Assembly: GCA_003452275.1 (NCBI GenBank)
Contig: DMIT01000105.1
Coordinates: 1-5,597, forward strand
Direction: 5' to 3'
Source: Rhodospirillaceae bacterium
GTDB lineage: Bacteria; Pseudomonadota; Alphaproteobacteria; Micavibrionales; Micavibrionaceae
Length of the DNA: 5,597 nucleotides
Below are positions 1 through 5,597 of this stretch, piece after piece. Numbering within the stretch: the first letter of the stretch is position 1; every line of letters begins with the position of its first letter. The notes below the pieces were generated by a model. The model was not told the DNA's origin, ran no database searches, and was given only the letters and a program-made list of their open reading frames with translations. A program made the translations under genes and the position numbers.

Positions 1-839
1 TGCTCTGCCGCCGCCATGCGTTGATCGCGCAATTCGTCGGCAATGACGCGCATGGCATTGGATACGGATGTCCCGTATTGTTCCGCCTGAATCATCGCCG
101 TGGCAAATGATTTGGCAGACCCGCTGCCGACACGGCGCGCAAAATCCTGTAACGCCCCGCGACGGTCGTTCAACATGCCCATTTCGGCACTTAAGATACC
201 TAATTCTTCTGCCAAAGTCTGGGCATGTTCCGAAATTTCATCGCCCACGCGTTGGATGGTTTGTTCTAACCCGATGCCGCCCTGTACGCAAATCAGCATC
301 ATATCCAGCGCATCCGGAAATGTCAGGTTAATCTCCTGCTGGCGTTTTAAAATATGGTTTTTCAGGATAATGCGCGGCAGGAAAAAACCGGCGGCCCCGA
401 TCACCAGAACGATGATCATGATTTGCTTCGGTTCCATTTCTTTTTCGCCATGGCTTAAAACAAATGCCACCAATATCATCAACACCACCGGAATCGTACC
501 GCGGGCGATCAGATATATAAAAGGCGCTTTCGGATCACGGATGCCCGCCTGCAACATCTGGTCACGCACCTTTTCGCCTAATGCTCCGAAAACTTTCTGG
601 ATTTTAAAGAAGAACGCCAAAGACTGCCTGACCGACTCCGTTTCCGTCTCGCCTTTATAAACCACGCGTTCCTTGGCCTGTTCGAACAAGGCCTTGCGTT
701 TTTTCTCGATGACGTTCTGGTAACGCTCTTTCTTTTCGCTGCGATTCAGATACGGAATGGCAACGACCATAAATGATACCATCGCCACTAATGAACTGAC
801 GATCAGGATAATCATCTGGTCAATGCTTTCATCGAACAT
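1..839 (-). CDS. tadC: TadC/CpaH inner-membrane platform protein of the Tad pilus (3' end cut by window)
   Basis: This is the second inner-membrane platform subunit of the Tad (Flp) pilus machine, expected to pair with TadB and couple CpaF ATP hydrolysis to pilin assembly. Reading the minus strand from the ATG at 839 gives 279 open codons up to the window edge; the family is usually about 320-330 residues, so roughly the last 50, including the final membrane helix, are missing. Hydrophobic segments lie near residues 9-28, 107-128 and 137-157. A type II secretion F domain starts near residue 174 with TFPDALDMMLICVQGGIGLEQ-like wording, and an EQYGTSVSNAM stretch near 253-263 is the usual second signature. 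A lysine- and glutamate-rich cytoplasmic stretch covers about 33-62. The start follows the tadB stop by 13 bp, with a GAGAGAG ribosome site (851-845) five bases upstream. The family call is secure and the exact C-terminus is unseen. Confidence 0.95.
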   Translation of the reverse strand, partial: MFDESIDQMIILIVSSLVAMVSFMVVAIPYLNRSEKKERYQNVIEKKRKALFEQAKERVVYKGETETESVRQSLAFFFKIQKVFGALGEKVRDQMLQAGIRDPKAPFIYLIARGTIPVVLMILVAFVLSHGEKEMEPKQIMIIVLVIGAAGFFLPRIILKNHILKRQQEINLTFPDALDMMLICVQGGIGLEQTIQRVGDEISEHAQTLAEELGILSAEMGMLNDRRGALQDFARRVGSGSAKSFATAMIQAEQYGTSVSNAMRVIADELRDQRMAAAE

Positions 840-852
840 GCCGGCTCTCTCT

Positions 853-1830
853 TTACACTCTGAAATTAATCATCTGCTTCATAATCAGAATACCGCACCC
901 CATCCATCCGATGGCACCGTATAAAAGAAATTTCCCTTTCAACGTGTTATATAACGGATACATGTAATCAGGATTGATAAAGGACATGCCCACGGCGACC
1001 AGAATGGGCAAAGACCCGATAATGATCGCCGATGCCTTGGCCTCGGCGGACAGGGCCTGCACTTTGCGCTTCAAACGGAAACGGGCGCGGATCACCTTGG
1101 CCAGATTGGTGAGGATTTCCGAAAGCGAAGAACCCGTTTGCTGCTGAATGGCAATGCCGGTTGCAAACATCTGCATCTCGGTAATCGGCATCCGTTCCGC
1201 GGCATGAAGGCAGGCTTCGGCCATTGAAATTCCAATTTTCTGTTCATCATAAACCTTGGACATTTCTTCGCCCACGGGGCCTGTATATTCGCGCGACACC
1301 ATGGCAATCGCCTCCCCCACCGGCATCCCCGCTTTCAAAAGGCGCACCATGGATTCAAGTGCATCGGGAAACTCTTCCAGAAATTTTTTCTGACGGCGAT
1401 TCATTTTGAATCTCAGGACAAAACGCGGCAATCCGAATATGCCGACCACACCTGCCATCATGACAACGGGCATAGCCTGTCCGGTTATCTTGGTGATGAC
1501 CATCAGGACACACCCAACCCCCAGTGAAATCAACCAGAATTTCCCGACAGAAATATATCCCCACCCCGCCTGCATCAACATACCAGCGAGAGGAGATATT
1601 TTTCTGGCCGATCCCTCTTTATCCTTGTGCAACCTCTTCGCCATATTGGCACGGCGCTTATGCGGATTATCCCCCTGATAACCAGCGGATTCGGTTCCAG
1701 ATCGACCTATCATAATTTGCAGCGCACGTTTCTTTCGCTCATTTCTATTGAGCAAAATAATGGCCACGGCCATTCCGCCGATGACCAGCCCCATCAAAAC
1801 AACCAAAAGGATTATTGCACCGCCTGTCAT
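853..1830 (-). CDS. tadB: TadB/CpaG inner-membrane platform protein of the Tad pilus
   Basis: This 325-residue protein is the first of two related platform proteins in the inner membrane that contact the CpaF motor during Flp pilus assembly. It has an N-terminal membrane helix (about 4-27), then a basic cytoplasmic linker (about 29-77) rich in Lys/Arg, membrane segments near 94-113 and 118-138, a type II secretion F domain (about 150-280), and terminal helices near 265-284 and 301-320. Family wording is clear: EEFPDALESMVRLLKAGMP at 152-170, QTGSSLSEIL at 231-240, and INPDYMYPLY at 285-294 between the last two helices. Its length is normal for TadB. It starts only 5 bp after the cpaF stop. 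The only ribosome-site match is a weak GGA (1841-1839) inside the last cpaF codons, so translation is probably coupled to cpaF. It is followed by its paralogue tadC. Confidence 0.97.
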   Translation of the reverse strand: MTGGAIILLVVLMGLVIGGMAVAIILLNRNERKKRALQIMIGRSGTESAGYQGDNPHKRRANMAKRLHKDKEGSARKISPLAGMLMQAGWGYISVGKFWLISLGVGCVLMVITKITGQAMPVVMMAGVVGIFGLPRFVLRFKMNRRQKKFLEEFPDALESMVRLLKAGMPVGEAIAMVSREYTGPVGEEMSKVYDEQKIGISMAEACLHAAERMPITEMQMFATGIAIQQQTGSSLSEILTNLAKVIRARFRLKRKVQALSAEAKASAIIIGSLPILVAVGMSFINPDYMYPLYNTLKGKFLLYGAIGWMGCGILIMKQMINFRV

Positions 1831-1835
1831 GATGT

Positions 1836-3284
1836 TTATCCATACGCCTCTTCCATGGCGTCCAATACCAGTTGTTCGACACCAAAGGCGCGGGCCTTAT
1901 CGTAAAATTTGGGGCGCATTCCGGTAGAACGTAATTTGGTAATCAGTTTTCCATTCTCGTCTTCACCCAGTATCTCCAGAATGAATAAATCCTGCATAGT
2001 GACGACCTCGCCTTCCATACCTGTCAATTCCGTGACATGGGTAACCTTACGCGACCCGTCACGAAGACGCTGCACCTGAATAATCACATTGACGGCAGAT
2101 GCAATCTGTTCGCGCACTGCGCTCTGGGGAATATTCAGGTTTCCCATGGCAATCATGTTTTCCATGCGCGATAAGGCTTCGCGCGGGTTATTGGCGTGAA
2201 CGGTTCCCATCGAACCATCATGCCCCGTATTCATGGCCTGTAACAAATCGAATGCTTCGGGGCCGCGCACCTCGCCAACGATAATACGTTCAGGGCGCAT
2301 CCGCAGACAGTTTTTAATCAGGTCGCGCATTGTCACCTCGCCCACCCCTTCCAGATTGGCAGGCCGCGTTTCCAACCGCACGACATGCGGCTGCTGAAGT
2401 TGCAATTCACACGCATCTTCGCAAGTGATAACGCGCTCTCCTGATTCAATATAACGGGTCAGGCAGTTCAGCATAGTTGTCTTTCCCGACCCCGTTCCAC
2501 CGGACACCAGAACATTGACGCGACAACGGCCAATCGCCATAATCAACTTTCCGCAACTGGGGGTCATTGCCCCGAATTCCAGTAACTTTTCTAAAGTCAA
2601 TTTATCTTTGGCAAATTTACGAATGGTCATGCACGCCCCGTCCACTGCCAACGGCGGGATAATGACGTTCACGCGCGACCCGTCCGGCAGGCGGGCGTCA
2701 CATATCGGCGATGATTCATCCACACGCCGGCCAATCGCCCCGACGATCCGTTGGCATATGGTGACCAAATGTTGGTTATCGCGGAATTTAATATCTGTTT
2801 TCTGGATTTTCCCCTTGCGCTCGACATAGACAGTCTCGGGGCCGTTAATCATGATATCGGCGATGCCATCCTCGGAAAGCAAGATTTCCAACGGGCCATA
2901 ACCCAGCATATCATCCCCGCATTCCTTGGCGATTTGCGCCATTTCCAGCGGGGTTAAATCCAGATTTCTGAAACGTGCAATTTCTTCGACGGCGGTTTTG
3001 ACTTCTTCGCGGGCGGATTTTCCGTCCATGCGCGCCAAAGCTTTTAAATCGATCCCGTCGCGCAAGTCCGACCATATCCGCGCCCGCGCGCGTTGCAGAC
3101 GTAAAGCAGTCATGGAATCATTCTCTGCCGCGCCGGACGTGGTGTGAACGTCTTCGACTTCTTTACCGATCAAATCAACATCAAGCGGAACAGATGGAGA
3201 CACAGGATTTTGTTCCGGCGCAACCGCTCCAACCAAAAGTGGTTGCGGTGGTTGCAGATTTTGACCTTTTTTACCAAATCCCAT
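1836..3284 (-). CDS. cpaF: CpaF/TadA type II/IV secretion-family ATPase, Tad pilus assembly motor
   Basis: This is the hexameric cytoplasmic ATPase that powers Flp pilus assembly. The 482-residue protein begins with a proline-rich, probably disordered segment (1-55), then a helical N-terminal region with [10 protein letters not shown] (127-136) and DIMINGP (143-149), and a RecA-like ATPase domain. Visible motifs are Walker [10 protein letters not shown] (262-270, Lys268), the Asp box [11 protein letters not shown] (286-296), Walker B IIVGEVRG (334-341, Glu338), and the His box [14 protein letters not shown] (354-367, His363). Arginines around 183-205 and 329-333 are in the usual places for nucleotide and inter-subunit contacts. 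All catalytic residues are present, so the motor should be active. The start at 3284 has AAGG (3295-3292) seven bases upstream and lies 21 bp after cpaE. The cluster context favours CpaF over conjugative VirB11 or retraction ATPases. It carries ten cysteines, including one pair in the Asp box. Confidence 0.98.
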   Translation of the reverse strand: MGFGKKGQNLQPPQPLLVGAVAPEQNPVSPSVPLDVDLIGKEVEDVHTTSGAAENDSMTALRLQRARARIWSDLRDGIDLKALARMDGKSAREEVKTAVEEIARFRNLDLTPLEMAQIAKECGDDMLGYGPLEILLSEDGIADIMINGPETVYVERKGKIQKTDIKFRDNQHLVTICQRIVGAIGRRVDESSPICDARLPDGSRVNVIIPPLAVDGACMTIRKFAKDKLTLEKLLEFGAMTPSCGKLIMAIGRCRVNVLVSGGTGSGKTTMLNCLTRYIESGERVITCEDACELQLQQPHVVRLETRPANLEGVGEVTMRDLIKNCLRMRPERIIVGEVRGPEAFDLLQAMNTGHDGSMGTVHANNPREALSRMENMIAMGNLNIPQSAVREQIASAVNVIIQVQRLRDGSRKVTHVTELTGMEGEVVTMQDLFILEILGEDENGKLITKLRSTGMRPKFYDKARAFGVEQLVLDAMEEAYG

Positions 3285-3305
3285 ATCCAGACCTTTTCTT
3301 GCGGA

Positions 3306-4559
3306 TTATTTCTTTTTGACTTTATTCAATAATCCGCCCAACAATCCTCCCTTTGAACCACCTGCCGTTGCAGGTAGAGATTTATCAGGGCTCAAGCCAA
3401 TTTTATCTTCCATAAATTTTTGGACTGCCGCGAATATCTCTCCGCCGCCGGACAGCGTAGATAACGGTTTTCCTTGCGCTTCGGCAGCACCAAAGAGTTT
3501 GGGTAGAAAGGGCAACACCAGATGGGGTTTTACTTTGAACGCCATCGCCATATCGGCTTCCGCCACGTCAAATCCCGATCCGTTGCCTTTTTGGTTGAGG
3601 ATGATATGCAGGCCATCCTCTTTTTCACCCCGAATTGTTTTGGCCTCCTGCATCAGGCTGCGGGCAGACCGGAGAGATGCCAATGTCGGAGTGGACACGA
3701 TCATCACATCATTGGCCCGCGCCAATATATTACGACGGATATCGATGGATGCCCCTGATAAATCAACCATCACCACCGGATATGTTTGCATCAGGCGGTT
3801 TATAATGGATTCAAAATGTTCGGCACTGATGCCGGGCTCCATTAACGGTTCGGCCCCTGTTCCCAGAAAGGATAATTTCTCACTGACGGGGATAATCATC
3901 CGCTGGAATGAATCGCTGTCGGTCGATATGGCGGCACGAGCTGCTTCGTGAAGGTTGGTAACGGTTTCGCCACCCATGGCCACACTTAAATATGACCACC
4001 CGCCGGCAGCATCGAGGATAACCGTTTTCTGGTTTAACCCGTTGCCCGCCACATCGGCCAGAAGATAGGACAGGCTGGATGTCCCCACCCCGCCTTTTGC
4101 ACCGATACAGGCCATCAGCTTACTATGCTGCGCGCCCAGACGTTCGGTGAGTATTTTTGCAAAGACATCGGCAAGGACGTCCCGGGATAATGGCTTGACC
4201 AGATAATCACTGACCCCCATTTCAATCAGTTTACGATACAGATAAACATCATTGATCGGCCCGACGACAACCGCCGCAGTCGTCTCGGCACACTCACTGC
4301 CCAGAATTTCCAACCTCCCTGCGAAATCATCTGTCATGTTCAAAGTTTCGACCATGACCAGATCGGGGGATGGATGGGTGGAATAATATTCAATGGCAGA
4401 TTCCACATCCCCGTCAGTCACCTCGATTGTGACACGCGCGAACCGCCAGTCATTTTTTAAAGATATGGCTGCCTGCCTGATCTCTTCTTCCTTTACAAAA
4501 AGGGATATTCTCGCCGCGGGAAGAAGAACAGACGCTGTGGATGCTGTAAAATCACTCAT
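3306..4559 (-). CDS. cpaE: CpaE/TadZ pilus localisation protein: pseudo-receiver plus ParA/MinD-like ATPase
   Basis: CpaE/TadZ places the Tad machine, typically at a cell pole, and is thought to help recruit CpaF. The 417-residue protein has an N-terminal receiver-like domain (about 15-140) and a ParA/MinD-type ATPase domain (about 147-385). In the receiver fold, the position that normally holds the phosphorylated Asp reads Glu71 (DLVMVE, 66-71). The conserved Lys survives in DYLVKP (118-123, Lys122). In the ATPase domain the deviant Walker A is KGGVGTSS (155-162): the signature Lys155 is kept but Thr160 replaces the usual P-loop Lys, as is common in this family. A Walker A'-like ILDAAGG lies at 181-187 and a Walker B-like VVMVDLSG at 262-269. 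A Gly/Lys-rich tail (400-417) ends the protein. The start has AGGA (4570-4567) seven bases upstream. It lies 59 bp after cpaD and 21 bp before cpaF. Confidence 0.95.
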   Translation of the reverse strand: MSDFTASTASVLLPAARISLFVKEEEIRQAAISLKNDWRFARVTIEVTDGDVESAIEYYSTHPSPDLVMVETLNMTDDFAGRLEILGSECAETTAAVVVGPINDVYLYRKLIEMGVSDYLVKPLSRDVLADVFAKILTERLGAQHSKLMACIGAKGGVGTSSLSYLLADVAGNGLNQKTVILDAAGGWSYLSVAMGGETVTNLHEAARAAISTDSDSFQRMIIPVSEKLSFLGTGAEPLMEPGISAEHFESIINRLMQTYPVVMVDLSGASIDIRRNILARANDVMIVSTPTLASLRSARSLMQEAKTIRGEKEDGLHIILNQKGNGSGFDVAEADMAMAFKVKPHLVLPFLPKLFGAAEAQGKPLSTLSGGGEIFAAVQKFMEDKIGLSPDKSLPATAGGSKGGLLGGLLNKVKKK

Positions 4560-4562
4560 GAT

Positions 4563-4618
4563 ATCATCCTGATTATACCCAAAGGCTTCTTATGTTTTGC
4601 ATTTCCCATCATCCTGAT
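4563..4618. repeat. Pair of 11-bp direct repeats in the cpaD-cpaE gap
   Basis: The plus-strand word atcatcctgat occurs at 4563-4573 and again at 4608-4618, with 34 bp between the copies. On the transcribed strand it reads ATCAGGATGAT. One copy holds the cpaE ribosome site and the other directly abuts the cpaD stop codon. It is an exact match, but too short to rule out chance or a small local duplication. Confidence 0.5.
4567..4570 (-). promoter_or_regulatory. Ribosome-binding site of cpaE
   Basis: On the minus strand AGGA sits seven bases before the ATG at 4559, which supports this start for cpaE. The site lies inside one copy of an 11-bp direct repeat and inside the end of an 18-codon mini-ORF, so its use could depend on upstream translation. 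That last point is inference. Confidence 0.7.
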
Positions 4619-5278
4619 CTATCGGCCCTCCGTACTTTCGCCTTCCAGTTTTGTATTGGCTTTGTCACTATAATAACCGCGCCCCGATAAAACCCGTTCG
4701 GCGCGGCGGCCATCGGCATTTGTCTCGAACCCCCGACGGCCCATTAAATCGGACGGTCTGGCAAGCTGTTTCGCCAGCAGGGTTTCAATCGTACAGCCAT
4801 ATCCATAGGGGGGCTTGATATTGGTATCATTCGGGATATCCTCGCTCGGGTCGGCATAGCCGGGCATCATGCCGCATCCTTTCGGAGCCGCCGCCGTTAA
4901 AGCAGGGAACGTCATCAAGGTGGTGGAGACATCCCCACTCCCGCTGATCGCGCTCACCGCCCCTTTGACATCCCGCACCCCGTTCCGGGCTAAACGCTGC
5001 CGGATATTTTCCAATGCCTGTTGCGCTTTTGCCAAATGATTGGTTTTTGATTGCGGGTCATATGACACCACGACCTGCATCGTCCCGTTGCCAAAACGGT
5101 CATAATCATTGCTGATAGCCTGGATCATCCCCGCATCCAGTTTTGCGGTTTCGAACGTGTCTGTAAACTGGTCTTCGCTCACCTGCGCCCGCCCGCCTTG
5201 ATTCACCCATGTTTCGGACTGAACGGAACAACCGGACAAAAACAACATAACCGATAAAGCCAAAAGAATTCTTTGCAT
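4619..5278 (-). CDS. cpaD: CpaD-family outer-membrane lipoprotein of the Tad pilus
   Basis: CpaD is an outer-membrane-associated lipoprotein thought to act with the CpaC secretin in forming or stabilising the Flp pilus channel. The 219-residue product has a lipoprotein signal: a short basic start, a hydrophobic core (4-14), and the lipobox LSGC with Cys17 as the lipidation site. Serine at +2 is compatible with outer-membrane sorting. The mature part has a conserved-looking DRFGNGTMQVVVSYDP segment (60-75), an RLARNGVRDVKGAV region (95-108), and a C-terminal YGYGCTIETLLAKQLARPSDLMGR region (158-181), which is the CpaD-type core that often reads as FGCAxxxNLAxMVxxPxDL. Cys135 and Cys162 could form a disulphide. 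The start at 5278 is 15 bp after the upstream stop, with AGGGAG (5295-5290) overlapping that stop. Its place before cpaE agrees with the family call, although CpaD sequences are quite divergent. Confidence 0.92.
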   Translation of the reverse strand: MQRILLALSVMLFLSGCSVQSETWVNQGGRAQVSEDQFTDTFETAKLDAGMIQAISNDYDRFGNGTMQVVVSYDPQSKTNHLAKAQQALENIRQRLARNGVRDVKGAVSAISGSGDVSTTLMTFPALTAAAPKGCGMMPGYADPSEDIPNDTNIKPPYGYGCTIETLLAKQLARPSDLMGRRGFETNADGRRAERVLSGRGYYSDKANTKLEGESTEGR

Positions 5279-5289
5279 CGTTTATCTTT

Positions 5290-5295
5290 CTCCCT
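5290..5295 (-). promoter_or_regulatory. Ribosome-binding site of cpaD
   Basis: The minus strand reads AGGGAG here, eleven bases before the cpaD ATG at 5278. It overlaps the TAG stop of the upstream gene (5296-5294). This fits reinitiation or coupled translation within the operon and supports the chosen cpaD start. Confidence 0.7.
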
Positions 5296-5597
5296 AATCC
5301 AGCATATAGCCAAAAGCCTGACTAGACTCCGATGGTACGTTTTTCAATCTGTCGCCATAAATCTTCTGCATATTCTTGGTAAAGACTTTGGACATCGGCG
5401 CATTATTCTGGACGGGAAGCTTGGTCACGGCGGCGTCCTCCGCCATTTTTCTGGCTTCGGCCTGTGAATACAGCGCTTTCGGACGCCCTTTATCGGGCGG
5501 AGTCATGGCGGCGGTCGGCGGTGGTGGGGGCAATAACTCTCCCAGCTCGCTTTCATCAATCGGTTGCGGCGCGGCCATGACCTGATCGGCATAAGGC
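5294..5597 (-). CDS. C-terminal part of upstream gene, probably the CpaC/RcpA secretin tail (5' end outside window)
   Basis: The frame is open from the window edge to the TAG at 5296-5294, giving about 100 residues. An in-frame ATG exists at 5578, but only an AGG two to three bases before it resembles a ribosome site, and codons upstream read on as PYADQV. I therefore treat this as the end of a longer protein rather than a separate 94-residue gene. The segment is low in complexity: an acidic and proline-rich part with five consecutive prolines, then a Lys/Ala-rich helical stretch, ending in a more ordered NMQKIYGDRL and a terminal FGYMLD. In tad clusters the gene directly before cpaD is usually cpaC. 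A short Gly-aromatic-hydrophobic-acidic ending after a linker fits what I recall of CpaC proteins, but no secretin domain is visible. It could also be a small lineage-specific gene. Confidence 0.55.
   Translation of the reverse strand, partial: PYADQVMAAPQPIDESELGELLPPPPPTAAMTPPDKGRPKALYSQAEARKMAEDAAVTKLPVQNNAPMSKVFTKNMQKIYGDRLKNVPSESSQAFGYMLD

Noticed and set aside
100..660. Plus-strand open frame of 186 codons
   Set aside because: It lies wholly antisense to tadC, whose protein has clear family motifs. The plus-strand translation shows no recognisable domain, and there is no good ribosome site.
3316..3951. Plus-strand open frame of 211 codons
   Set aside because: It is antisense to the ATPase domain of cpaE, and its Pro/Ser-rich translation is typical of a shadow frame.
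4570..4575. Perfect TATAAT on the minus strand just before cpaE, as a possible internal promoter
   Set aside because: A start about seven bases downstream would cut into the cpaE ribosome site, and no good -35 match lies 16-19 bp upstream. It is more likely chance within an A/T-rich gap.
4560..4618. Possible terminator or hairpin between cpaD and cpaE
   Set aside because: No inverted repeat of useful length followed by a T-run is present on the minus strand. The genes look co-transcribed.
1..5597. A novel defence, mobile or otherwise undescribed system
   Set aside because: Every substantial gene fits a known tad/cpa pilus component in canonical order. There are no transposase, integrase, CRISPR, toxin-antitoxin or cargo-like genes.

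Overview
The window is one compact, co-directional gene cluster on the minus strand. It is the core of a tad/cpa (tight adherence, Flp-type type IVc pilus) secretion locus. Read in transcription order from right to left it holds: the C-terminal end of an upstream gene, probably the secretin cpaC/rcpA (5597-5294); cpaD (5278-4619), an outer-membrane lipoprotein; cpaE/tadZ (4559-3306), a localisation ATPase; cpaF/tadA (3284-1836), the assembly motor ATPase; tadB/cpaG (1830-853); and tadC/cpaH (839-1, cut by the window edge). The order matches the classic Caulobacter-type arrangement cpaC-D-E-F-tadB-tadC.

The presence of a CpaD-family lipoprotein, the pseudo-receiver plus ParA-like layout of CpaE, and the CpaF motif wording point to an alphaproteobacterium. 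Base composition looks close to 50% GC, below many cultured members of that class. I cannot name a genus from the sequence.

No gap exceeds about 60 bp: spacings are 15, 59, 21, 5 and 13 bp. The genes therefore very probably form one operon whose promoter lies beyond the right edge. I see no terminator, tRNA, mobile element, CRISPR array or convincing internal promoter.

The proteins are expected to work as one machine. CpaE places the system, usually at a cell pole. CpaF hydrolyses ATP. TadB and TadC form the inner-membrane platform that CpaF acts on. CpaC with CpaD forms the outer-membrane channel for the Flp pilus. The pilin, prepilin peptidase, CpaB and the TadD-like protein are not in the window.

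I found no evidence of an undescribed system. The points worth a second look are small: the extended C-terminal tail of the upstream gene, a direct repeat plus mini-ORF between cpaD and cpaE, the degenerate receiver and P-loop residues of CpaE with its Gly/Lys-rich tail, and a cysteine pair beside the CpaF Asp box.
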